64,000 nucleotides of DNA from Echiichthys vipera (GCA_963691815.1 OY829660.1:3248466-3312465), one strand, 5' to 3'. Positions 11,780-33,671 are shown, counted from the first letter of the stretch. The notes: generated from the letters alone by a model not told the origin. Numbers and translations: made by a program.

Positions 11780-12222
11780 TTTAAACTGCAGATGTAATTC
11801 AGCGAAGAAGAGCAGCGCGCCTCTAATCTGCAGATATTAACCAGAGAAGAAGAGTGGTAACACCGGTCTCTCCTGGGTCGTAAACTGTTCCGGACCGGAT
11901 GCCTGTGTTTGAGTCCAGCGGTTCGGGGGAGGTGAGTCCAGTTTCAGCTCAGTGTTATTTCCCATCATGCCCCGTTTCTTCTGTTAGCCTCCGTGCTAAC
12001 CAGCTAGCTTCAGCCGCTGCTTTACGGCAAACAGCTGCTTTACGGCAAACAACTGCTTTACGGCAGACCGCTGATCCGGGACCGGAAGAAGAAGATAGAC
12101 TTAAAGTGCGCAGCAGATAATCAGAGCTGACCAGAGTTTATATATGACATTAATTTATAACATAATATAAATATATATAGAGTTTATCTGCGGTTATATT
12201 AAAGTATCTGACAGCAGGACAC
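11780..12222 (+). promoter_or_regulatory. Probable mat2b 5' region (promoter and 5' UTR)
   Basis: CpG-containing, relatively GC-rich stretch just before the first mat2b ATG. It contains an imperfect duplication of a GCGCCT...CTGCAGAT...GAAGAAGAG segment (about 11776-11850) and three copies of an 18-bp unit related to GCTGCTTTACGGCAAACA at about 12015-12068. There is no obvious TATA box at a fixed distance. Assigned by position, not by a proven start site. Confidence 0.35.
11899..11931 (+). CDS. mat2b: Candidate alternative first coding exon of mat2b
   Basis: An ATG opens 11 codons (MPVFESSGSGE) and then meets a strong consensus donor, GAG|GTGAGT, in phase 0. That is the phase mat2b exon 2 needs. 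Human MAT2B has a second isoform whose short alternative N-terminus also replaces exon 1 before EEVN. The position about 320 bp upstream of exon 1, the phase and the donor all fit. No transcript evidence is available, and it could instead be 5' UTR. Confidence 0.4.
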
Positions 12223-12285
12223 ATGAGCCGCGCTGCCGCAGAACTGAGGATCATGTTCAGCCCGGGCAGCGTGCAGCTGCTTCAG
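12223..12285 (+). CDS. mat2b: mat2b coding exon 1
   Basis: Codes residues 1-21 and ends in phase 0 at CAG|GTACAC. An internal Met lies at residue 11. The last 18 bases and the splice donor are repeated four more times downstream in intron 1. Confidence 0.85.
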
Positions 12286-15083
12286 GTACACACTGTTGTT
12301 GTTGTTGTTGTTGTTATAAGTTATTATTATTATTAATAATAATAATAGCGTGCAGCTGCTTCAGGTACACACTGCTGTTGTTGTTGTTGTTGTAATTATA
12401 ATAATAATAATTATTATTATTATTACTACTATTATTATTATTAATAGCGTGCAGCTGCTTCAGGTACTCACTGTTGTTGTTGTTGTTGTTGTAATTATAA
12501 TAATAATAATAATTATTATTATTAATAGCGTGCAGCTGCTTCAGGTAAACACTGTTGTTGTTGTAATTAGTTATTATTATTATTAATAGTGCAGCTGCTT
12601 CAGGTAAACACCGCTGTTGTATTATCATTATTATTATTGTTATTTTAATAATTTATTGTTATTATAATAATAATTTACTTAAAAGGCAAAGCAAAGTGTT
12701 TCACATTTCTGTAAATTTGCCAGAGTTAGCCAGCGGGCTAATTTTCAACTGCAGTCCTGTGGCAAGATGTTAAAATAACCATAAAAGACTTAAGAGAATT
12801 AAAAAAAAAAAAACACGGACTACACAATCCCTTCTTAGAGCAGACCTTGTAGTTCTGCTGTTGTAGTCAGACCATGATTATTATTGGTCTGACTACAACA
12901 GAACTGATGGGGTTCTGATGTAGTTCTTATATGGTTCTGGTTCTGATGAGGTTCTTATGTGGTTCTGGTTCTGATGTAGTTCTGATGTGGCCTTATGTGT
13001 GTGTGTGTGTTCCAGGAGGAGACGATGGCGCAGACTCCGAGGGTCCTGGTTACCGGGGCGACTGGTCTTCTGGGTCGAGCCGTGTGCAGAGAGTTCCAGA
13101 ACAGCGGCTGGTCGGTAATCGGGACCGGATACAGGAGAGCCAGGCCCCGCCTTCTACGCTGTGACCTCACAGACGAGGACGCCGTCAGAGGACTGCTGCA
13201 CGAGTACAGGGTACTGCACACGCTACTGAACACGCTACTGCGCACGCTACTGCGCAAGTAACTGCGCACGTTACTGCACACGTTACTGCACATGATGATG
13301 GTTTATGATGTTGTTGGTTAATGTTGTTGCTTGATGTTGTTGTTGTTGGTTAATGTTGTTGACGTTGTTGATGGTTAATGTTTTGGTTGTTGTTGTTGTT
13401 GTTAAATTTGTGTGTGTGTGTGTGTGTGTGTGTGTCTCAGCCGGACGTCGTCGTCCACTGTGCAGCGGAGAGACGTCCAGATGTTGTGGAGAGACACACT
13501 GAAGCTGCCATAAGTCTCAACGTCCACGCCACAAGCATGCTCGCTAAGGAGGCGGGTAAGAGATCTGTTTTTGTTTATTAATGTTTGTGTTATTGTTCTG
13601 CCTCATTATTAACTGTATTTTACTGCTAGGGAAGGAACAAATTGTGGATCATATTTAAAAACTGATAATGATGTTTGTTTTAGACGTTGCCGGTTTATGT
13701 TGTTGTTGGTTTTTGTTGGTTGTTGTTGGCTGATGTTGACATTATTGACATTGGTCAATGTTGTTTGTCAATGTTATTGTGGGTTGATATTGACGTTGTT
13801 GGTCAATGTTGTTGTTTGTTGTCGTGTCATTGCAGCGGCCTGCGGAGCGTTCTTCGTCTTCATCAGCACCGACTACGTGTTTGATGGCAGGAACCCTCCG
13901 TACGGAGAAGACGACGCTCCCAATCCTCTCAACGTTTACGGACGAAGCAAACTGGAGGGAGAGAGAGAGACACTCCGACACTGTCCAGGTACCAGGTGTT
14001 TGTCTGTCACCTGTCTGTGTGTCTGTCACCTGTCTGTGTGTCTGTCACCTGTCTCTGTGTCTGTCACCTGTCTGTGTGTCTGTCACCTGTCTGTGTGTCT
14101 GTCACATGTCTCTGTGTCCGTCACCTGTCTCTGTGTCCGTCACCTGTCTCTGTGTCCGTCACCTGTCTCTGTGTCTGTCACCTGTCTGTGTGTCTGTCAC
14201 CTGTCTGTGCGTCTGTCACCTGTCTCTGTGTCCGTCACCTGTCTGTGTGTCTGTTACCTGTCTTTCTGTCTTACCTCCCACTTGTCTGTCCCTCAGGTGC
14301 GGCGGTGCTGCGCGTGCCTGTTCTGTTCGGGGAGGTGGAGTCGGTGACGGAGAGCGCGGTGACATCACTGTGGCTGAAGGTGCAGGAGACAGGGGACGGC
14401 TGCACGCTCGATAACGTCCTGCAGCGATTCCCCACTGACGTCCGAGACGTTGCCACTGTCTGCAGGAATCTGTCCGAGAGAGGGAGACAGGTAAGTAGCT
14501 GTTTGTCCTCTTAATCTGTCTTCCTTGGCGTCATCCCATCTCACCACGTGTCTGTCTTTCTCCCAGGACCCGTCCATCAGAGGAATCTTTCATTTCTCGG
14601 CTAAACAGCAGATGACCAAATATGAGATGGCCGTCGCCATCGCACAGGCTTTCAACCTGCCTTCCAACCACCTCATTCCTGTAAATATATCAATTATTAT
14701 ATTAATGTTTAATTATATATCTGTAAATATATCATGTTTCCCTGTTGGACAGCATAGATTCAATGGTTTTTTTGTGACTTAAATCAGAACAGTTTCATTC
14801 AGTTTGTGTCCTACATCACATTTTAATGGACACCCTGCAGCCAATCAGGATCCAGTATTCACCCAGACCATGGTATGATACACCTGTCTGTCTGTCTGTC
14901 TGTCTCCAGCTGACGGAGCAGCTGGCGTCGTCGACTCTTCGTCCAGTAAACAGTCGGTTGAACTGTTCTCGCCTGGAGCTGCTGAACCTGAGTGTGGAGC
15001 CGCGACCTTTCACCGCCGCCATCAGAGACTGTCTGTGGCCGTTCACTGAGGACAAACGCTGGAGACAGACCGTCTTTCACTGA
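12223..15083 (+). CDS. mat2b: mat2b: methionine adenosyltransferase II regulatory subunit beta, 7 coding exons, 335 aa
   Basis: Coding exons are 12223-12285, 13016-13210, 13441-13555, 13836-13988, 14297-14490, 14567-14680 and 14910-15083. They sum to 1008 nt, and every junction is GT-AG and in phase. The product is an RmlD-type short-chain dehydrogenase fold. It carries the dinucleotide-binding motif VTGATGLLGR (residues 33-42), the segment HCAAERRPDVVE, the motif STDYVFDG (135-142), a YxxxK pair at Y159/K163, and the conserved tail DKRWRQTVFH. From family knowledge, MAT2B binds the catalytic subunit MAT2A in the cytosol and tunes its affinity for methionine and its inhibition by S-adenosylmethionine; it is not itself a SAM synthetase. 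The length is almost the same as human (334 aa). ATG 12223 was chosen because the short first exon gives MFSPGSVQLLQ joined to EET, matching the human FVPGSCRLVEEE region. Introns 1, 2 and 4 are largely tandem repeats. Confidence 0.95.
12268..12610 (+). repeat. Tandem array repeating the mat2b exon-1 end and splice donor
   Basis: Five copies of GTGCAGCTGCTTCAG|GTA, with donor GT at 12286, 12365, 12464, 12545 and 12604. They are separated by variable (GTT)n and (ATT)n tracts, so spacing is 79, 99, 81 and 59 bp. The first copy is the real exon-1 end; the others lie in intron 1. Confidence 0.9.
12851..12905. repeat. Strong hairpin in mat2b intron 1
   Basis: AGTTCTG (ctg) TTGTAGTCAGACCA at 12851-12874 pairs with TGGTCTGACTACAACAGAACT at 12885-12905 across a 10-nt loop. 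All 21 right-arm bases pair; the left arm has a 3-nt bulge. TTCTGATG(T/A)GG-type repeats follow to about 12990. Confidence 0.85.
13016..13210 (+). CDS. mat2b: mat2b coding exon 2
   Basis: Codes residues 22-86, phase 0 at both ends. The acceptor follows a short GT run (TTCCAG|GAG). It contains the NADP-binding glycine motif TGATGLLG. The donor AGG|GTACTG is itself the first unit of a roughly 12-bp tandem repeat running to about 13290. Confidence 0.93.
13205..13290 (+). repeat. 12-bp tandem repeat at the start of mat2b intron 2
   Basis: About seven units related to GCTACTGCGCAC. The authentic exon-2 donor (GTACTG) forms the first unit, and a GTAACT variant lies about 46 bp downstream. Confidence 0.75.
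13441..13555 (+). CDS. mat2b: mat2b coding exon 3
   Basis: Codes residues 87 to 124 plus one base of codon 125. The acceptor is TCTCAG|CCG, after a GT run, and the donor is GCGG|GTAAG. It holds VVHCAAERRPDVVE and LAKEA, both near-identical to vertebrate MAT2B. Confidence 0.94.
13836..13988 (+). CDS. mat2b: mat2b coding exon 4
   Basis: Codes residues 125 to 175 plus one base. The acceptor is TTGCAG and the donor CCAG|GTACCA. It contains ISTDYVFDG, PLNVYGRSKLEGE and the SDR-type Y159/K163 pair. Confidence 0.95.
13999..14275 (+). repeat. 19-bp minisatellite filling mat2b intron 4
   Basis: About 14 units related to TGTCTGTGTGTCTGTCACC, with CTCTGTGTC variants. It spans nearly the whole intron 13989-14296. 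The open frames across it (CLCVCHLS repeats) are repeat artefacts. Confidence 0.9.
14297..14490 (+). CDS. mat2b: mat2b coding exon 5
   Basis: Codes residues 176-240. The acceptor CCTCAG closes a 19-bp minisatellite intron and the donor is CAG|GTAAGT. It contains GAAVLRVPVLFGEVE and RFPTDVRDVATVCR, both strong MAT2B matches. Confidence 0.95.
14567..14680 (+). CDS. mat2b: mat2b coding exon 6
   Basis: Codes residues 241-278, phase 0 at both ends. It contains DPSIRGIFHFS and MTKYEMAVAIAQAFNLPS. The intron before it is only 76 bp. Confidence 0.95.
14910..15083 (+). CDS. mat2b: mat2b coding exon 7 with stop
   Basis: Codes residues 279-335 and the TGA at 15081-15083. The acceptor CTCCAG follows a TCTG run. 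It ends in the conserved WPFTEDKRWRQTVFH. Confidence 0.95.
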   Translation: MTEQLASSTLRPVNSRLNCSRLELLNLSVEPRPFTAAIRDCLWPFTEDKRWRQTVFH

Positions 15084-15215
15084 CACACAAGAGAGACAGG
15101 CGGCTTCAGACGGACAGGCGAGTTCAGAGAGACGGGTATATTAAAATGTTTTGTGGGTCATTTTGCCCTGAGTTCTGTCTGGTCTACACTTAAAGGTTCA
15201 ATATATAGAATCTTT

Positions 15216-15221
15216 ATTAAA
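15216..15221 (+). terminator. Candidate proximal poly(A) signal of mat2b (ATTAAA)
   Basis: ATTAAA lies about 135 bp after the mat2b stop. It is plausible by position but short of independent support. Confidence 0.35.
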
Positions 15222-15457
15222 AGCTTTATTTTTAGAAAACATAATAATACACCCACTGGCTTTTTGACGGGTAGAGAATGAAAGTATTGATTTTCCATAA
15301 AAATGTATATATTTAGTCTGAGTTCATATTTAAAAAAACATTTTTTTGACAGGTTTGGCAATTACTTTTTGTCCTGTTCTGTTTCCATGGTAGCAGCCAA
15401 TAGCCTTGGGCGTTGCTGGTTGTTGTTGTTGTTGGGTGCAGCTACTTCGGAGCCTCA

Positions 15458-16072
15458 GGGTGTCCTTCCGCACCACGCCCCGGGCTTTAGGGTACTTGTC
15501 CCCCCCTCCCTCTACCCCCGCTTGCCAGCCCGTTTGTACTCACACTACCTGGGCCTCGGCAAATGCTTCTTGCTGTCCATACGTCATCACGCCGTAACAC
15601 GTCACACGCATTGATGACGTCATGACGATGCGTCGCTTTGTTTCCAAATCTTTCCACAGACCTCGGAGTTTTTGTGCGTCTTGTCGACTGTTTTTGAATC
15701 TTTTCATCGACCAAATCTGCAGTTAACACTCCACCTCCACATCACACCAACGTGAACCTTTCACCGCCATTGTTGTTGTTGTGAAATGTCCGCGCATGGT
15801 CCGTCCTTCTATTTTCTATGTCCGAACAGGCGCACAGAAAGGAGATCAGAACCGCCGTAGGCCCTCATGCTCGTACTCGTACACGTGCGCACGCTTGTGC
15901 TCATACATGTGCAAACGCGCTCTACAAAAGCCCACCTCTCTCAGACGGGCCGTAGACGGCCAGCTGGCCGCAGTTATGCGCAGAGCGGTTGCACTCACAC
16001 TGGTCAAACGCACTAGGCTTGACCCGAAAAACCGTTTTTGGCCTGGTGCTGAAGGACAGTGTGAGTGCGCCC
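15458..16072 (-). mobile_element. Harbinger-like MITE, copy 5, downstream of mat2b
   Basis: Inverted near-full copy with TCA on both sides (15455-15457 and 16073-16075). About 11 bp of the left terminal repeat are lost (GGG directly joined to TGTCCTTCCG). It lies in the mat2b 3' UTR or just past it. Confidence 0.88.
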
Positions 16073-16570
16073 TCAGTGAAGGGGGCGTTATTTGTCCTAT
16101 CATGGGCAAAACCCAGAGTCAATATAGGCCAAGCATTCACTCCTTGATCGCTAACATCACCTCCATATTTACTTAGCTGTAAACGGCTAACGCTAACTTG
16201 CTAATGCTTGTTTTTATGGTGTGAGTTGCCGGAGGGGACGGGTTCAAACCGGTTCAAACTGACTTTGGTCTCCTGTAGGCTTCTGGGCCGGGTCTGACCA
16301 ACCTGGCAACAAGACTGCTGGAATTCTTTTTTGTTGCCACGATGATCTTGAGACACTAGATGGCGGTGTTCTCCTCATTCTCTATATTCAACCTTTAATT
16401 ATAGTATTAATCAACTGTATATAAATATATAAATGTTATAATTCTAATAATTATTCCATTATAAATGTACATAAATGTATAAGTGTTATAATAATATTAT
16501 TAATGTATTTAAATATAAAGTGGGAATGAATGTCATTATTTAACATAAATACTGCTGATTTATCTTTCAA

Positions 16571-16576
16571 AATAAA
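16571..16576 (+). terminator. Candidate distal poly(A) signal of mat2b (AATAAA)
   Basis: First canonical AATAAA seen downstream of mat2b, about 1.5 kb after the stop. Using it would place a whole MITE (15458-16072) in the 3' UTR. Confidence 0.3.
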
Positions 16577-16883
16577 AGTATGTCAGTCTCAAACGTTAAG
16601 AAAAGACGGATGTACAGTGTCCAGTCCTTAGTTCTACTGTAGTTGATGTCCGTGACTGTCCGCTCTTTACATTAAACGTCTAAAACGCTGAATTAGAATC
16701 TGAGTTCTTATTTGATTTTGTTCATTGATGAAGAGTTCAGACTCACCCGTTACCGCTGGTGCAGAACTCAACCCTCTGACATTTAACATTTTCATGTCCG
16801 TCTCCACTGAGCTGCCTCACTGTTGTCGATTTCATATTCAATAATCAACCTTAAGATCCCAGTCGATGATAATACGGGTTAAA

Positions 16884-18021
<1,138 letters not shown>

Positions 18022-18388
18022 TAGTCGTGCATGGTAACACAAAGAATTCACCATGGTTGGAAAGATGCTTTCAAAAGAGCTCCAGGATAAAGTTGTGGAT
18101 AGGCAGAAGTTAGGAGAAGCATATAAACAGATTTCAAAGGCTTTAACTCTCCCTCTGAGGACCGTTCACAGTGTTGTCCAGAAGTGAAGGCATATGGATC
18201 CACCCAGACCTGGCCTAGATCGGGCCGCCCCTCCAAACTGGATGACCGAGCCAGTAGCTACCGAGAGGCCCATGGTGACCTTGGAGGAGTCTCAAGTCTT
18301 AAAGGCAGAGGTTGGTCGATCTGTGCATGTGACAACAATTTCACAAGTTCCACATGTTTGGCAGGGTGGAGAGAAAGGAGCCTCAGAT
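18022..18388 (+). mobile_element. Tc1-like transposase N-terminal fragment
   Basis: ATGGTTGGAAAGATGCTTTC opens VGKMLSKELQDKVVD..KQISKALTLPLRTVHSVVQK, stop, KAYGSTQTWPRSGRPSKLDD, which is the paired HTH plus GRPR-like motif of Tc1 transposases. It is cut at GGCAGGGTGGAGAGAAAGGA, where a LINE fragment starts. Confidence 0.85.
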
Positions 18389-18900
18389 AGTTAAGGCAGC
18401 ACAGAAGATCATCAGCAGCTCCCATCCTGCATCTGTCCCGTTTAACCTGCTGCCCCCAGGGAGGTGCTCCAGATGCATCAGCACAAAGACAAACAGACTC
18501 AAGAACAGTTTCTTTCACTAAGCCATAACCGCCCTCCCAAAGTGGATGAGCCAGGAAAAGATTGATCTGAACTCACACATGCACTGTCTTCATAGCCAAA
18601 CCCCTGTTCCTCCGACCTCCCCTTTATCCCACTCTGCAATTTGTTGTGGTATGTTGTGGTATGTGGACGACGCTGTAGGTCCTCCAGTACCTGGACTCCT
18701 AATGGTACCTCCTCCAGGATCCTGTTTGTGGACTTGAGCTCCATCTTCTTTAACATCACCCCCGAGCGGGCTGCAGGACAAACTGTCCCAACCAGCAGCA
18801 CCGGTTCCCCTCACGGCTGTGTCCTTTCCCCCCGTTTTTTTGTCCCTGAACACCGAAAGCTGCAGTCCCCAGTCCAGCCCCTGAAGGCAACACGTGAAAG
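18389..18900 (+). mobile_element. LINE fragment (same type as 4553), rearranged
   Basis: GGCAGCACAGAAGATCATCA and CAACCTGCTGCCCC-like 3' domain sequence. Then an RT piece conceptually ILFVDLSSIFFNIT...STGSPHGCVLSPRFF, close to the conserved RT motif region. The order is scrambled and frames are broken. Confidence 0.65.
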
Positions 18901-18948
18901 ACAAATGTACTTTACAACAAACAACAAACAGCCTCAGGTCTCTGTGTT

Positions 18949-19362
18949 CAGTTAATGTCTCTGTGTTCAGTTAATGTGTCTGTGTTTAGTTAATGTGTCT
19001 GTGTTTAGTTAATGTGTCTGTGTTTAGTTAATGTGTCTGTGTTTAGTTAATGTCTCTGTGTTCAGTTAATGTGTCTGTGTTCAGTTAATGTCTCTGTGTT
19101 TAGTTAATGTCTCTGTGTTTAGTTAATGTCTCTGTGTTCAGTTAATGTCTCTGTGTTTAGTTAATGTCTCTGTGTTTAGTTAATGTCTCTGTGTTTAGTT
19201 AATGTCTCTGTGTTCAGTTAATGTCTCTGTGTTTAGTTAATGTCTCTGTGTTTAGTTAATGTCTCTGTGTTTAGTTAATGTCTCTGTGTTTAGTTAATGT
19301 CTCTGTGTTCAGTTAATGTCTCTGTGTTTAGTTAATGGCTCTGTGTTTAGTTAATGTCTCTG
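18949..19362 (+). repeat. 19-bp minisatellite upstream of the crat-like gene
   Basis: About 21 units of AATGTCTCTGTGTTTAGTT with GTGTC and TTCAG variants. An antisense L2 LINE follows it directly. Confidence 0.92.
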
Positions 19363-19368
19363 TTCAGA

Positions 19369-20815
19369 GGGTCGGGGTGTCAATGGCAAAGACTCCGTCC
19401 CCCAGGGTGTGATATTTGGTTTTGGGGATGGGGGGTGAGAAGGTTGGCATCATCAAAGCGGAGGCACAGAGCGGGGGAGTGGCGTGGAGGAGATCTGTCA
19501 GGTACAGGTGGTGAGGAGGATCTTGAAGTTTGTACGTTGTTGCATGGGAAGCCAGTGAAATTCACGGAGGATGGGAGTGATGTGGGCTCTGGAGGGGGAC
19601 CGAGTGAGCAGTCGGCAGTCGAGTTTTGTACGTATTGCAGTTTTTGAAGTGAAGTGGAGGGGATGCCATAAAGGATGCTGTTGCAGTAGTCGAGTCTGGA
19701 GGTGATGAAGGCGTGGATAGTGCGATAGTAGGAGTGTTTCGGCAGGTGAGGATGAGGGCGTGGGGCGAAGGTGTGCAGTGCTGCGGGGGTGAAAGAAAGA
19801 AGTTTTGGTGACAGAGAGAGAGTGTGGGCTCCATGATGATGCCTAGGTTTCTGACCAGGGGGGGAGGGAGTAACAGAATGACCATCGATGCAGAGGGAGA
19901 AGTTCTGGGAGGTGGGGAGGATGGATTTTGGGCCGAAGAGGATGATTTCCGTTTTATTGCTGTTGAGTTTCAGGAAGTTGTGGTTCATCCAGGTTTTGAT
20001 GTCGGTTAAGTCAGAGAGAATGGCGGGAGGAATGGCTTTGGTGGTGCTGTTCAGCTGGGAATCGTCGGCATTAAAGGTTAAAATAAAGACCATGGAGGTG
20101 GGCGATGTGACCTAGTGGGAGCATGTACAGAATCAAGAGGACTGGGCCAAGCACTGAGCCCTGAGGGACTCCGTGTGAGACAGCAATTTCCCAGCTTTCT
20201 GCAATTTCCCAGCTTGAGATCAATAAAGTATTTCTGTTTTACTCTATTCTATTATATGTGGGATTTGTGGTTGTTGATGGAGATGAAGTGGAATCTCTCA
20301 GACAGGAAGGAGGCGACCCTGGAGAGGACGGAGTAAATGATGCCAATGGATTGCGTGCGGCTGAGGAGGATGGAGTGATTGACGGCGTCAAAGGCAGCGC
20401 TGAGGAGGAGGAGAATGGCGAGGGAGCCGAAGTCAGAGGAGAGTAAGAGGCCGTTGGTGACTTTGATTCGAGCTGTTTCAGTGCTGCGGTGGGTTCAGAA
20501 GCCAGATTGGATTGTTTCGTACAGGTTATTGGAGAGGAGGTATTGCTTGAGTTATATTGAGACTGCTCTTTCCAGGAGTTTTGAGAGGAATGGGAGGTTG
20601 GAGATGGGTCGGAAGTTGTCAGGGTCGTTAGAATCAAGGCCAGGTTTTTTGAGGAGCGGGCCGATGGCAGCAGGCTTAAGAGGTGGGGTGACGGTGGTAA
20701 GGGAGGAGTAATGGTGTCTGTGATGAGTGAGGCGAGAGAGGTGAAGCAGGCTTTGACGACGTCCCAAGGCCGGGGGTCCGGGGGGGAGGTGGATGATTTC
20801 ATGGCGGAGAGGATG
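19369..20815 (-). mobile_element. L2-type LINE fragment, antisense, next to the crat-like start
   Basis: The minus strand reads PLLKKPGLDSNDPDNFRPIS and LPFLSKLLERA, then LILYMLPLG, ADDSQL, WMNHNFLKLNSNKTEIILFG, and AFITSRLDYCNSILYGIPS..LQKLQYVQNS. This is the RT domain of an L2/CR1-like LINE in order, with frameshifts and a foreign LINE-tail insert near 20175-20245. TCT(TT)GTTCAG-like sequence flanks both ends. Confidence 0.82.
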
Positions 20816-20931
20816 ACTCTTTGTTCAGTCGATGCCTCGGGTCTCTTTGTTCAGAGGTCAGGTGTCTGAGAGACGGCAGGAGTCCTCCTCAGATCATCGT
20901 CAAAGGTGTTCAGTTTGTCTCTGAAGACAAG

Positions 20932-32362
<11,431 letters not shown>

Positions 32363-32448
32363 TGCTAATATATTATATATTACAGAATATTATATACACT
32401 TTGTGAATATTGACTCTCATTTCTGTTCTTCAAATGTGTAGCTAAACT

Positions 32449-32454
32449 AATAAA
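32449..32454 (+). terminator. Poly(A) signal of the crat-like gene (AATAAA)
   Basis: Canonical AATAAA 87 nt after the stop codon, followed by a T-rich stretch (TTTTCTGTC) about 25 nt on. Confidence 0.65.
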
Positions 32455-32707
32455 TGAGTGCTACAAGTTTAAGTAAACAGTCTTTTCTGTCACAACTCAC
32501 TCTGTCCTGTTGTCAGGGGGTCAGGGATGGTATAACCCATGATACGCACCACAGGGGCACGGGCACAAGGGCACTTTCTTTAAAAACCACCTTAAAAAGA
32601 CCTGAGTCGGTCGTTAAGAGGTTATAATGATGGTTGGATCCAGGTTTCCACTGAACACGACTGTCAGCCGGAGATGATTTAATTATTAAAGAAGAAGAAT
32701 TCCGACC

Positions 32708-32747
32708 GCTCGGGGTGACGGTCAGAATTCTGACCGTCACCCCGAGC
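32708..32747. repeat. Perfect 40-bp palindrome
   Basis: The left arm GCTCGGGGTGACGGTCAGAA is followed with no spacer by its exact reverse complement, centred on GAATTC at 32725-32730. Confidence 0.97.
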
Positions 32748-32893
32748 AGTTGGGGGTTCAGTGTCTTTATTGGACAGTGCCCACTCTCCACCAGTCCACC
32801 AGTCCACACTCCATTCATGGTCGACACAGGGACTCGAGCCAGTGACCCTCCGGTTCCCAGCCAAGTCACCTATGGACTGAGCTACTGCCGCCC
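32741..32893 (-). mobile_element. SINE (family A), - copy
   Basis: CCCCGAGCAGTTGGGGGTTC through the B-box complement to CTATGGACTGAGCTACTGCC. Its 3' end overlaps the perfect palindrome at 32708-32747. Confidence 0.75.
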
Positions 32894-32969
32894 ACTTTTG
32901 AGCGCGTCTGTCTGCAGGTGCTTGCTCTGTACTCCCGGAGTACGAAAAGTAAAAAAGTAAAGAACCCTG

Positions 32970-33110
32970 GGGCGGTAGTAGCTAAGTCCATAGGTGACTG
33001 GGCTGGGAACCGGAAGGTTGCTGGTTCAAGTCCCTGTGTGGACCATGAAATGGAGTGTGGACTGGTGCCAGTTCATCTCCTGGGCACTGCTGAGCAAGGC
33101 ACCGAACCCA
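32970..33110 (+). mobile_element. SINE (family A), + copy with the best-preserved tRNA-like head
   Basis: GGGGCGGTAGTAGCTAAGTC (A-box-like TAGCTAAGT) and GCTGGTTCAAGTCC (B-box-like) are about 45 bp apart, as in a tRNA-derived RNA polymerase III promoter. The 3' part is truncated after AAGGCACCGAACCC. Confidence 0.8.
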
Positions 33111-33140
33111 AATGTGTTAAGGTTCTTGTTCCTCCTGTAG

Positions 33141-33242
33141 GCAGAGATCAGACGGCAGCTCCTCAAGGTGTCACACTCCCCCCTCGACCCCTGGAAATTA
33201 CTCTTAATCCTTCACAGGAGCGGTTTTAAACCCTGTGAGTAG
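33141..33242 (+). other. Orphan exon-like stretch downstream of the crat-like gene
   Basis: TTCCTCCTGTAG|GCA looks like a 3' splice site followed by 33 open codons and a stop (begins AEIRRQLLKVSHS, ends GFKPCE). It has no repeat signature itself and sits between two SINE copies. I do not recognise the peptide. It may be a stray terminal exon, a retroposed scrap or chance. Confidence 0.25.
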
Positions 33243-33296
33243 AAGAGGAAGAATTCCTTTATTTGTCCCGCTATAAATTTGTCACGGTATGTTTTC

Positions 33297-33555
33297 ATTT
33301 TACATGCACAGACAGGACCTATATACATGCAACTAATGGAGAGATGTTAGAGCGAGGGGGCTGCCAGTGACAGGCGCCCCGAGCAGTTGGGGGTTTGGTG
33401 TCTTGCTCAACAGCACCTCAGCAGTGCCCATGAGATGAACTGGCACCTCTCCAGCCACCAGTCCACGCTCAATTCATGGTCCACACATGATTCGGACCAG
33501 CGACCCTCCGGTTCCCAGCCAAGTCACCTACCAAGTAGCCCCGCTACTGCCGCGT
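33297..33555 (-). mobile_element. SINE (family A), near full-length - copy
   Basis: From ACATGCACAGACAGGACCTA to the A-box complement and CCGCTACTGCCGCG. A LINE-type tail (CCTTTATTTGTCCCGC) precedes it at 33250. Confidence 0.8.
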
Positions 33556-33671
33556 ATGTAATGACCATGGGGGAGAGGAGAGAGTCGGATGGGGAGGAGA
33601 TAAAAGAGGCATGTCATGGGTTCATCAAGACCGTCCAAGTACTGGTTCTGAATCTGAAACCTCAGACTGAA

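Noticed and set aside
13697..14514. Frames of 172-216 codons with CLCVCHLS repeats overlapping mat2b exons 4-5
   Set aside because: They read through intron 4; the spliced frame gives the MAT2B protein.
15781..16176. 131-codon frame containing TCARLCSYMCKRALQKPTSL and similar frames near 41454, 56201 and 60287
   Set aside because: All are the same MITE read through in a non-coding frame; the peptide recurs only because the element recurs.
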